Source of the DNA: Phaseolus vulgaris
Taxonomy: Eukaryota; Streptophyta; Magnoliopsida; Fabales; Fabaceae
Direction: 5' to 3'
Length of the DNA: 64,000 nt
NCBI RefSeq assembly: GCF_000499845.2
Contig: NC_023758.2
Coordinates: 38,334,108-38,398,107 of the forward strand
The translations under genes were made by a program, and so were the position numbers. Positions 32,023-42,914 of the stretch are shown piece after piece. Under the pieces are notes generated by a model. That model was not told where the DNA came from. It saw only the letters and a list, made by a program, of their open reading frames with translations, and did no database searches. How positions within the stretch are numbered: the first letter of the stretch is position 1; every line of letters starts with the position of its first letter.

Positions 32023-33877
32023 ATATGCTTTCTGGAAGTATGGGTTGGAAGTATGTGGTCATAAAATTAAATTCTGGGAGGAGGTATGGGTTGGAAGTGC
32101 CGATCTGAAATCCATGTTCCCACGACTTTATTCCCTGTCCTTAGATCAGGGTCAAGCAGTGGGAGAGGTTGGTGAATGGATAAACTCGGAGTGGCGGTGG
32201 AGTTTGAAGTGGAGGCGTGCTCGATTTGAGTGGGAGACTCCAATGGAAGCAAACCTTAGCATGATCTTATCCAGGGTCATTTTGAAGAAGAACATCAAGG
32301 ACAATCACACGTGGGGGAAGGAGAAATCACGGTTGTTCTCTGTGAAATCTGCATACGAATGCCTAGCTAAGCAAATTAGAGACCCTCAATCCGAAGTGTT
32401 TAAACTCTTGTGGAAGGTAAAGGCATTTCCAAGCGTAGTCACGACAGCTTGGAGGGTACTTGTGGGAAGAATACCTACAAGAGTGGGCTTGAGCAGGAAA
32501 GGGGTGTTGATGACCTCTACGTCGTGTCCTTTATGCCAGCTGGAGGAGGAGTCATGTCAACACCTCTTCTTGGAATGCAAACACGCTCAACGGGTATGGT
32601 CTTTGTGCTTTAATTGGATAGGTATCTTATCTGTCCAGCATAATGATTTAAAGGTGCATTTTCAAAGCTTTTTCTTATCCCAAGCTAGTAGCAAACAAAA
32701 TCTGCTTTGGAAAGGTGTTTGGGCAAATGTTGTTAGGAGCATATGGGATCAAAGAAATATGATTGTTTTCCAGCATGGGGTAGTAGACGTGGAGGAAGTC
32801 TTCCAAAAGGCTCAACTCAAGTCTTTGCTATGGCTGAAGCATAAAACGCCTTCCTTTAACTATTCGTTCGTTGATTGGGTCCTTAATCCACTTATATGCA
32901 TTACGAGTTTCAAGTAATTTTTCCAGGATGGGAGCAGAGGATGGGTAGGGGTGCCTATGATGACCCAAGGACAATTCAAGCAAGCTGAAATGCTTGGAAA
33001 GGGATGCGTTGGTGTTGGAGGTCAGAAAGTGATAGGGATCTTGGGAGAAGTTGAGATAGCTCTGGTGCTGTAATAGGCTTTGAGAGTATGCACTGCTTTG
33101 AGAAGTGCACTATCCTTCACTCAATCTATTCTCACCCACATGTGAGCTGGCGTAAACATCTCTGGTATAGGTGTGAGAATGCTGGAACTGGGTTAGTGGT
33201 GCAGGACAGGCTTGCTGGAGCTTGGAGGCTGCACATCGTGTACATACATCTACGGGTTTTTGGTTTTACTTGGCATGGGTAAGTTGGAAAAGGCTACAAC
33301 AGAGGAAGATATGGAAGGGTGGAGTACGGAAGGACAACAGTAGGTGTATGTAGGTGCTGGTTTTGGACGATGGTTTTTGGTTCTTATAGAGGGAAGGGGT
33401 GGTCTTGGAAGAACATGCAGGGGTAGAAATGGGTGAGGTGGGTTGGAGTGCAAAAGAAAACATCACCTTTTGGAGTCTGCTGCAGATGAGAATTTATACA
33501 AGCACTTTGGTGTTTGCTGTTTTTGCTGCAGTTGTGATTTTAAATTTTCGGGGTACTTGCTGTTTTCTTTACTGCTAATGAGGTATCCTTAGGATCTTTT
33601 TTTTTTTAAAGGTTAGATCATAAGCTAAGAGCACCCTTCTCATGATTGCATGGAGGATGGGTCTAGTGGGTTTGTGAGCTCAATCCTGCTGCTATGTTTC
33701 TTTTCTGCAGGGTTTATCTTGTATCTATCGCTGCAGGTATAGCCTCTTTATGGCTGGTCAGCGGTATAATCAGTTTATGATTTGTAAATGGGTTGGGATA
33801 CCCCTAAAGTATCCCTCTTAATTTAATTCATTCATTGCTGATAAAAAAAAATAAAAAAAAATATGCTTTCTGGAAGT
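32023..33877 (+). mobile_element. LINE (L1-type) retrotransposon, 5'-truncated, with 17-bp target-site duplication
   Basis: Identical 17-mers ATATGCTTTCTGGAAGT at 32023-32039 and 33861-33877 flank the insert. It ends in an A-rich tail with T interruptions (about 33842-33860), preceded by GGGATACCCCTAAAGTATCCC and TTAATTCATTCATTGCTGAT, a typical plant L1 3' end. The body (32040-33860, about 1.8 kb) begins inside ORF2, so reverse transcriptase and endonuclease are missing. It landed about 250 bp downstream of the LRR-kinase stop codon. Confidence 0.95.
32040..32917 (+). pseudogene. C-terminal end of LINE ORF2 (zf-RVT region)
   Basis: Open frame with no internal stop. It contains IKFWEEVWVG, PRLYSLSLDQ, FSVKSAYECL and the zf-RVT pattern LLWKVKAFPSVVTTAWR..CPLCQLEEESCQHLFLECKHAQRVW, ending DWVLNPLICI. 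The open frame also runs upstream of the insertion point to 31970, but that part is host DNA. This is the tail of a reverse-transcriptase polyprotein stranded by 5' truncation, so no function is expected. Confidence 0.88.
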
Positions 33878-36800
33878 GAGTTGTTCGAAGAAGACCAGGT
33901 ATACTTCTCACCAAGAATCTATAAAGAAAGATTTGTTCTTAATAAGCCATTAACAAATTCATATACAAAATAAGATATCACTTTAATTTACCCTTAAATT
34001 CCTAGTAATGCAAGCTAAATTATTTTTTTCCATTTTTCTATGAAAACATTTTTTCATAATTAATATTATTATTAAAATTATTAATGATGATTTTCTTCTT
34101 TTTCATAAAACAAAAGGTTGATAAACTAAATTAGCAATTTTTTAGTAACCTTTATAACCTCGCATCCTTTTGTTTTTCCTTTTTAAAACTATTTTAACTT
34201 TATTCTTGTTGGCTTCATCGTTCATAGTACAAGGTAACAGAAAAAAGGTATGATAGTGATGACTCCACAGAGCAAACTTACAACAAAACCAGAAACGCCA
34301 AGATTAATCTGCAAAGAGAAACAAAGCCCTAAAAGAAGAGTGTAGTAAAAGAGAGAAAAAACGACAAGAAAAGCCACGACAGAGAAAAGGAGAGACAGGA
34401 AAAGAAAATCTAATTCAGAAGAAGAGATGTGTGTTTCTGATACAAAGCAAACCTTCTCAAATATAAGAGCAAGGGTAAAAACACAGAGAACCGAAAAAGA
34501 AAATGGGCCGAAAACAAACAAGCCCAAACAGAAAAATAGAAAATAAAAATAAGGCCCAAAACAAAAAAAAACAGTTTATCACAAGCGTCAGTTCCTGAAA
34601 AGTTATGTTAGTAATAATTACATCATGTTAACACTAGTGTGTGTATAGTAACACATCAATACATAGTGAAAAATGTAACGTTAATAATGTCATGTATTTT
34701 AAAAAAATGGAAATAAAAATAAAAAGTTATAAAATCTGACATCTTCAAAATATGAATAAAAAATTAATAATGTCATTTCCATTTTAGCAAGATCACTTAT
34801 TTTATATAATTGAGGCTAGAAGTCTCAAAATAGGTTATTCAGGTTCGTGTGATCTAGTCCAATACGAGTAGGTGGATTACCTGAATGGACTTAAATTGTT
34901 TTTAAATTACAAATTTTTTAAGTTTTATTTGTTTTCTACAATCTACATTTTTCTAATAACAAAGTGAAACCGTGTGACAAAAAAGTTATCATATTACCAT
35001 ATATAATAACCTTGATATATGTTAATATATATATAATTATTTTTTTTCTTTCATCCTTTATTACTATTAATAACAACACACTGTTTTCAGTTTTTGAAGA
35101 CATAAAAGAAGCAAAGACCTAGTCTCAGTTGATCGTGTCAAACACACTTTTGTAAGGTGTTTATTTGAATTTCAATTCTAACACTTAAATTAACTTATTA
35201 AATTTTTATTCTTAATTATATTAAAAAATATCAAACATATTAATACAATATTCAATAAAAATTTAAAAAAATTTAAAGTTAATTTAATAAATTTTATCTT
35301 AAATATTTTATTGACTTAAAAATAATCATTTTTTTCAACTACAATTAAGTTAACTGAACTTAATTTATTAATTAAAATTCAAATAAATACTAACAAAAAT
35401 ATTTGTTTAGTTTTTACATAGTTAAAAAGATATAGTGCCGATACTTATTTTTTTTTGAACTGATTTTCAATCTAAACTTAGATTTTATTTTTTTATTTTT
35501 TTTTATAAAAAATTTTCATGTTAAGTATTATTATCCTACTTGATATCTCAGTTAGACTAATACCTCCATTAATAATAATTATTTGTCTTAGATTATATCA
35601 TATTTTATATAGTTATTGTGGTTATAGAAATTTTACTCACGTGTTTGACAATGTTTTAATTTAGATTTAATTTAAGGTTAGTGGTTGTGTGATAATAGAT
35701 CTTTTGACTTATTTGGTAGTTTTTTTGCTTAGTCTTAAGATTAAGATTGGGAAGTTTGTAAAGGTAGGAATCTCTCTTTATGATTTTGGAAGTAAGTTAA
35801 TTGTCTAAAGGAACAAATCAGCATTAAAAATGTGTTCATCTACATTTATGATTTACGTTAGACTAAATAGATACCAAAGTAAAAGTGTTAATCTACATTA
35901 TATTTGATTTTGTTGTTGTTCCGGCATTACTAATGGTGATTTTTTTAAAAATTCAAATAAGCTTTATTTTATCTGTATGATAGTATGGTGTGGTGGTTTA
36001 TATGAGCATTGATATGGTGTTTTAATTATATGGAATTGTTTTCTTGTGTATATCCGTGTAACCGTTGGTTTATACTTTACTATTTAAATTAAATTGAATA
36101 ATGCTTGTTTAGTTAAATTTGATTTTTTTCTAAATTGGATAGATGATATTAATATAATAACCAATTAAGAATTTAAGTATGAAAACTCGAGAATTAATAT
36201 GATTTCTAATTCATTTTATTCTTATTCATTTTAATTATTTCATAAAAACAATTCCATTTTTATTTAATACTTCTTCTTAGTAATAATTTCTGTAGAGTAT
36301 ATGAATTTTTGTTTAACTAACATATGAAACAATAATGTTCATAGGATCTAGAATCAAAATCATTAGTATTCATCTAACAATGTAATAATGATTCTATAAG
36401 AGAGATAAATCATTTCAATATTTGGTCAAATTTATTTTGTTTTTATGATTATTATATAATAATATGGGTTAAATGTTTGTGGTCTTTCAAGATTAATCAT
36501 TGTTCTCAATGAAATACCATAGTTAGATTTATTAAAGTAATTTATGTTAAATAAGATAATTTATTGAAGCATTGTATACTTTGGACTGTTATAGTGTGCT
36601 ATATATATATTTTGTATTTCAATTTTTCAACTTAAGCCAAAACAAAATAATTTTTAACCAATTTAAATTTACATCGGATTTGATTATACCTGAAATACCC
36701 TAAACCCCAAATATATTTACGTTGAATTTAATCATTTGAGATTCATAAATGTCGGTCGAGTTTGATCTAATGTAAAAATACCCAGCTTTTACATTTGTTG

Positions 36801-37202
36801 CCGTTGTTATCTGAAGTCAAAATTAATTTTTACATATATTAAAGTCTAATGTAAATGAACTTTGTTTTTTATGTTTACAACATCCGCGTCAGACTTTACT
36901 ATTACATAATTTGAACTTAAAAACTGACGCAAAAGGTCATATTTACACTGGTGAAGTCACCAGATATATAGTGTGCCACCAGATATATAGTGTGCTACTA
37001 ACATTTTAAGTAAAATCATAAATGAATTTGTTTATGAGAAAATATATGCAGTATGATTTATAATGTAAATTGAATTATTAATGTTACAAATGAATTGAAC
37101 TCTACCAAGTCAAAACGGGATAATAAAAAACACGATGAATAATTTTTGTTCACCTCTAAGTAACTTGTAGCCTTTAAGGAAGATCATAATGTGAAAAACA
37201 AC
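33878..37202. other. Long AT-rich intergenic stretch
   Basis: No gene that I can support. 34222-34600 is promoter-like on the minus strand (see findings). 36650-36990 contains ACATCGGATTTGATT- and TTTACGTTGAATTTAATC-like repeats and a tandem direct repeat ACCAGATATATAGTGTGC at 36959 and 36979, which may be a DNA-transposon remnant. Confidence 0.5.
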
Positions 37203-39146
37203 TCATCTGTTGTTGTTGTTGGAGGGAGATAGGTGGTGATGGAGATTAGGAAAAGGAGCTTCAAAGTTAAGCACCTTAATCACTTGCCTAATAGAGGGCC
37301 TTCTCTTGCTCTCTGAATTAGCAGACCAAAGACCAACAACAAGCAAGCATTCCATTTGCTGCACATCAAATTCCCCATTCAGGTTTGGATCAGCTGCTGC
37401 AAGCAGATTTCTAAATCTATAGTGCTCCCTCACCCACTCAACTAGTGATACTTGACACTCTTTCTCTTCTTGCTCAATGGCTTTTCTTCCACTGGCTACC
37501 TCCAACAAAACAACCCCAAAACTGAACATGTCAGATTCCTTTCTAGCCTTTCCTGTGCTAATATATTCAGGAGCAAGATAACCCATTGTTCCAGCCATAA
37601 CTGTGGTTTGTGACCCTTTCTTACGATCCACCAGCCTTGCCAGGCCAAAATCCTCAAGCTTAGCATTGAAATTGGAGTCCAACATTATGTTGCTTGATTT
37701 GATGTCCCCATGAAGCACACATTTTTCCCACTCTTCTTGTAGGTAAAACAATGCTGAGGCCAAGCCTAGAGCTATGTTGTACCTAACATGCCACGACAAG
37801 ATACTCTCTCCACTAAAAAGATGAGAATATAAGCTGCCATTTGGCATGTTCTCGTATATCAGAAAGAGATCACTCTTCTTGTGGCTCCAACCGATGAGTT
37901 TCAGTAAATTCCTGTGCCTCAATTGGCTAATGATCCTTACTTCCGCTGCATATTCCTTCAGAGCATGCGATGAACCCGTTGATATCCTCTTTATTGCAGC
38001 ATAGAAGTTTAGGTCTTTGAAATAACCTTTATAAACACAATCGAAACCACCTTGCCTCACCTTGTGTCTCTCTTTAAAGTTGTTTGTCGCAGATACCAAT
38101 ACCTTGTATCTGATCTTCTTAGGTCCAGTGCCCATTTGGAACTCATCATCCATCTTCAAATCAAAAGAGGTTTCTGAAGTGGCTTCTTCCTTTTCTCTCT
38201 CACCCCTCTTCCTCAATACAATGAAGAGCAACACAAAGAAACTCAGAGCCCCGCCTAAACCAACTCCTACTCCCTTCAACAACATTATCTTGTTAAACTT
38301 GTCTTTCTTATCATTGCTTGTGTTTTTACTAAATGACCAATCCAGCAAGGTATGTTGATCAAATCCATCTCCTGTTGCAGCTGATATACCTACAGTAACC
38401 CACTCTTGTAAGTAATCTCTCAAATCAATGGGGTGAAGAAGAAACTGCGTTACTCGCTTTCCATTGTGCACGAATCCAGTGAAAGAAACGTTTAGAAAAT
38501 AATCATGGGAGTTGTACTTAATGCTACAGTTATAAGGGCCTTTTGAAGTAGTATCTGTACTCCAATTCTCAACTACCTCAGATTGCATAGAGTTTACATT
38601 CACACCCACATGTGTGCCCACTGGGTCCCAATCGTTTGAGAAAGTGTCAAACTCCACCGCCACAAATTGATAATTAAGCAATCCGACTGAGAAAAGTTCT
38701 TTGTCAGGCACCACGCCAATGCCAAGGCCTCCACGCTTTATTCCAGCCGTAACATTCACATTTGAGAGATTGTTTGCTAGGAAGAAAGTCATACCGTCTC
38801 CACGAGAACTCTTGTTTGAGATGATCATAAAGGAAAAGTGGGTAACGAAGCTCTCTATTTCATTCGAGGTCTTGTTCCAAAGGTGAAGAAGCTGGGGACT
38901 TGTGACTCGCCCAACACTCCCACTTCCATCATCGTTTGAGTCCACTGCGAGGTTGATGCCAGAATTTGAAACAGAAACATTTCCTTCCAGGTTTAGCTGT
39001 TCTACGTCAGCAGCATTTCTGAAGTTGTAATCAAAAGAAAAGGGTTGTGAATGAGCCTTTGCAAAAGGGATTATCAAGAGAAACATTGCATAACAAAACC
39101 CCAGGGTGATTGCTTTAAGACCAAAACGCCAAACAGAATCTATCAT
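37203..39146 (-). CDS. L-type lectin receptor kinase with degenerate kinase motifs (probable pseudokinase)
   Basis: Intact single-exon frame, 647 residues. Signal peptide about 10-32; lectin domain about 35-275 with RGDGMTFFLA and EFDTFSNDWDPVGTHVGVNVN; transmembrane segment about 288-311; kinase-like domain about 355-630. Catalytic motifs are altered. The glycine loop reads VRQGGFDCV (first Gly is Arg364, third is Asp369). The catalytic loop reads HGDIKSSN, so the HRD Arg is Gly480. The DFG (499-501) is kept but preceded by Glu in place of Gly. The ATP-binding Lys386 (AAIK) and APE remain. Compare the fully canonical neighbour at 48896. It could be a signalling-competent pseudokinase or a gene drifting towards loss; the intact frame and lectin domain favour the protein being made. 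Confidence 0.9.
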   Translation of the reverse strand: MIDSVWRFGLKAITLGFCYAMFLLIIPFAKAHSQPFSFDYNFRNAADVEQLNLEGNVSVSNSGINLAVDSNDDGSGSVGRVTSPQLLHLWNKTSNEIESFVTHFSFMIISNKSSRGDGMTFFLANNLSNVNVTAGIKRGGLGIGVVPDKELFSVGLLNYQFVAVEFDTFSNDWDPVGTHVGVNVNSMQSEVVENWSTDTTSKGPYNCSIKYNSHDYFLNVSFTGFVHNGKRVTQFLLHPIDLRDYLQEWVTVGISAATGDGFDQHTLLDWSFSKNTSNDKKDKFNKIMLLKGVGVGLGGALSFFVLLFIVLRKRGEREKEEATSETSFDLKMDDEFQMGTGPKKIRYKVLVSATNNFKERHKVRQGGFDCVYKGYFKDLNFYAAIKRISTGSSHALKEYAAEVRIISQLRHRNLLKLIGWSHKKSDLFLIYENMPNGSLYSHLFSGESILSWHVRYNIALGLASALFYLQEEWEKCVLHGDIKSSNIMLDSNFNAKLEDFGLARLVDRKKGSQTTVMAGTMGYLAPEYISTGKARKESDMFSFGVVLLEVASGRKAIEQEEKECQVSLVEWVREHYRFRNLLAAADPNLNGEFDVQQMECLLVVGLWSANSESKRRPSIRQVIKVLNFEAPFPNLHHHLSPSNNNNR

Positions 39147-40930
39147 TATGAGTATGCTGTAACTCTGAATTTCGAAGCCTATCAGCTGTGTATTTATGTT
39201 TTGTTATTTTTAATTTTCATTCATCCAACAGTTTCTTCTCCTGGTAATTTGTTTTATGTAATTACATTAGTCTTGTAGTTGTAATTAAGTTTAAGAACGA
39301 AAACTATGTTCTTTGCCTGCTGTTTCCTGAATATTTCCGTTAACCAACCAAGTTATTTTTGTCTCTAATTAGTCGCAACACATGTACACTTGTATGTTAG
39401 TATTTATCCTTATTCTTATTTAGCATTTAAAGAAAAAATTTCTTCCCTGTAATTTGTTTGATATAAGAATTACTTCGTCTTCATTCAACTTGTGACGAAT
39501 GTTCCCACGTACACAGCTCACCAATCGATTAAAAAGATGAGCAGGAATGCATGGCTAATTAAAAAAATTCCCATATTCGGATGAACCATTATATTCTTCC
39601 AATGGAGGGTGAAGGATGAAAGAGATTTTTTTCTCTAATTTTATGTAAGACACAACAGAAAACATAATAGGTTGGTTGTATTTTGTAGGTCCTACTTGTA
39701 GTTTAACTTCATAGAAAATGTTTTTGAGAGATAGATTGATTATACAATATTATGGAAACTGTATATACTTAAAAGACTTCTGGTGAAACAATTATGGATT
39801 TTTTTACCATCCTTTTGTAAAACAGAGTATTTTTTTTATGTTTGTGAATGAATTTCATGCTTTGCACTTCCTTCTTCTTTGGAGGTTTTCAATTTCTCCT
39901 TTTTTTTCTATTATCCAAAAACACCTTCAGCTCTTTCGTTATAACTTTGCTTCCTCTGTCGTCCTTCCTCTGCTGCATAACATCTTTGAACTTTTCTTCC
40001 CATGCCTGATACCTTGAGTGTTATTTATTCATGTTGTATTGCTTCCTTTAAGTACTTTCATCATTGCTATTCTCTTATGAGAATGATTTGCAATATGAAA
40101 TAAGACAGCTCTAAACTATGAAGTCTGAGATTGATTAGATTATACCCGATTTTACACTAGAAAATCCAGAGAATCCCCCATTACAGAGATTGTCCAGAAT
40201 CCCTACATCCCTGCATGAAAACTAGCAAATCGCGGCTTCTGTATATAAATTCCTACATATCAGTTGTGCCCATTTCATTTGAGAGAACAAAGAGAATACT
40301 TGTAGCAAAAATTTTACCAAAGCATTTTCTTAGTTAAAGTTGTTAATGATGTAGTCAACATCAATTAAATTTATTAATTTATTATTTTTTAATTAAAGTT
40401 GTCAATCGAATTCATAACTTTAGTTTAAATAAAATTGGACACTAAATTGACAACTTTAGTATATTTTATCTCAGTTGTCATTTCTATTGACAAGTTAAGC
40501 TGATTTTTTTAAATAATTAATATTTTTTAAATTAAAAAATGTACATAATAATATTTTTTATTTAAATTACATGAAATGAATAAGAATAAGAATATTGTGA
40601 AAATTTGTATTTTATAGATAAATAATATTAAAAAATTAAAACTAAATTTTGTTTTCACAAAAAATAAAGTTACATAAAATTAAGTTAGATTAAAAATAGG
40701 CTGTGTAATAAAAGTAAAATATTTAGTACTTTTTAAATATTGATAAAATTAAAAAAAATTATTTTAAAAAAAAATTGAAATTATGTTCGTGAAGTAGCGT
40801 TTATAGTTGATACAATTATAAATAAAAGGAGTGACATTTAAACAATATTTATAAAATGATAAATAAGTACAATTTATACATGATTAGAAAATAGAAATGT
40901 AGGAAAAATTGTCATCTATGAGAAGTTGTG
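39147..40930. other. Upstream flank of the pseudokinase gene and AT-rich intergenic
   Basis: No gene. 40340-40500 shows repeated GTTGTCAAT/TTGACAACTTTAGT motifs in both orientations, suggesting a small inverted-repeat element. Edges not defined. Confidence 0.45.
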
Positions 40931-41890
40931 TCACATGGTGTCTTGTCTTCGTGGTCGTCCTTGTGGTAGTTGCTTGGATGGAAGGGTAGGAGGGGACGGA
41001 GGAGGAATGCCATCATTGGTGCTTTCGACTTCATTGTCATCACTTTGATTTCTGGACACCTGTGAAAGCATTGTTGGTCGATAATATTGCATGGATGACA
41101 TTGGATTGTAGGCAGATGGGGGGTTCATGGTAGAGGTTGCAAAGGGATTTGATGGACCAGCAAAAAATTGTTGTTGAGATGAAAATGTTGAGTATCTGAA
41201 AAGTGGTTAATGGAATGATGATTGGAATGACATGTGAGATTGATCCCTATATCTGAACAACTGGGTCGGTTGAACACCTAGCGAACGAAAAGATTGTTGT
41301 TGAAACGATTGAACTTGAAAAGAAGATCCGACATGATATTGATAGTGAGGTTGTGTAGTCTCCTGTGGCATATCATACTGTGTTGAAAATATGTCTTAAT
41401 TTTGGGATTTTTTCGCCACACAGGGTTTTTTTTTTCTTTTTACCAAAATGGGGTTGCTTTTAAAAAAATTACAAATTTAGGCAAGTCGTGCCAACTTGAC
41501 ACGACTTCTACCACGTCAACCTGAAATTGTGCAAGTTGGCATGACTTTGTCCACGTCATATTTAAAAAAAATTAATGTTTTTAAATAAATATATATTATA
41601 ATTATTTAATTATAATTACAATTATAATGTAATATTTGAAATTAATTTGATAAATAATTTTTTTATGAATGAATAAATAGTTACGTAAAGAAAATGAGGA
41701 AATTAATAATCAAACTTGAAAATGAATTGTATTTCCAAGCTTGTTTGTGCGGTCAATTGCTTCTATTATGACCTTCGGTCCCGCAATATGAACATTTTTT
41801 TGGTTTATTTAGAATTGAATCATCAATTTCATGGATTAAATTAGACCTCATAAGCCTTGGAAATATTGTGGAGACTGTACACTGAAATCA
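40931..41890 (-). mobile_element. MULE-type transposase C-terminal relic (zinc knuckle and Gln/Ser/Pro-rich tail)
   Basis: On minus, 41800-41745 encodes KKCSYCGTEGHNRSN then a stop where the last Cys of the CCHC knuckle should be, preceded by ILNKPKKC. Further 3', 41380-40931 encodes MPQETTQPHYQYHVGSSFQV, then Gln/Ser/Phe-rich text with one stop, then MNPPSAYNPMSS and GRPRRQDTM. Plant Mutator-type transposases often end with such a knuckle and low-complexity tail. Between them is a palindromic repeat insert (41480-41560). The catalytic domain is not here. Confidence 0.5.
41483..41560. repeat. Short palindromes with arms AAGTCGTG / CACGACTT (site 1)
   Basis: AAGTCGTG at 41483 pairs with CACGACTT ending at 41507 around a CCAACTTGA centre. 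A degenerate copy follows (GTGCAAGTTGGCATGACTTTG), with CCACGTCA on both sides. The same units recur at 45585-45740 and 46345-46435. Confidence 0.8.
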
Positions 41891-41924
41891 TCTATTTCAT
41901 GGAATAAATTAGACCTCATCCGTC

Positions 41925-42330
41925 TTGGGAGTTTCCTAGCTGTTCACGTGTCATGCATGCAGTTTACTCCTGGAACGTGACCCTCACAGGTCGTATCTCT
42001 TTCAGTGGTTCTTTACTCGTGTTACGCCTGAATGCGTCATCCACACCACACGCATGAACCCCTCGTGATCTAGGTTTCTCCCTAACTGATAATTGGTGTG
42101 TGGTCTGGGACCCACCTCTCGTGGCCCAGCTCTGCTGTTTGAGTCACCGATGTCTCATCGCCCTCACTATGTTGTCGAGGACACCTCAACACATCCTAGT
42201 GATCGATATCTGACCACTCTTTTGCACCTTTGCTCACGTGCATTGTGAGACACTGGCCCACGCCGCTCGTGGGACCCAGCTTACGTGGTCCCATTATTAC
42301 TAGCGATCAACTACACCCGAGGACTGGTCG
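41925..42330. other. GC-rich island in AT-rich repeat DNA
   Basis: About 400 bp markedly richer in G+C than its flanks, with repeated GGGACCCA, CACGTG-like and CTCGTGG motifs. It interrupts a block that otherwise parallels 45260-45900. No reading frame or known RNA is recognised. Confidence 0.45.
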
Positions 42331-42914
42331 ATACAACCATTATATAACTTTAGATTCTTTTATTATATAAAAATTTGTGCATTTAGGTTGCAGTGATATT
42401 TTCTTAAATTAAGTTTAGGGTGCTAAATATGTTATTATATATTAATACTCCATTATGACCCAAATACAGAAAAGTCTATTATGTTATTTTATATTAACTC
42501 CACCTAAACTCAAATACAAAATGATAATACAAACAGAAAAGTCTATTCTATTATATTGTTTACAAGCTTAAAGATATTACTACATTAGAACAAATTTATT
42601 TTACACGTAATTTTTACTCAAATATATAAAAATAAATTTTAGTCAAAATCAAGATATGCATACAGATCCACTCATAGAAATATTAGAGAGAAATTACCTT
42701 TGTGATTGAGTGTCACACTTAAGCACTTCCAAAACAATGGCAAGCCTAGAGAAATATAAAGGTGAGCATGGGTGGTGGTTGAATGGGTATTGCAAAGGAG
42801 GTAGGAGTATATTAAATAGACATGCTTGTGAGTTTCAAAAAATGAAAGTTTGAATTCAAACTTCATTGGCAGAAAGAATATATGTCATTGTGATTATTGT
42901 ACCACACCAAAGTG

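Noticed and set aside
34222..34527. 101-residue minus-strand hydrophobic frame
   Set aside because: Composition is that of a pyrimidine-rich leader read as Phe/Leu/Ser; no family recognised. Kept only as a promoter-like finding.
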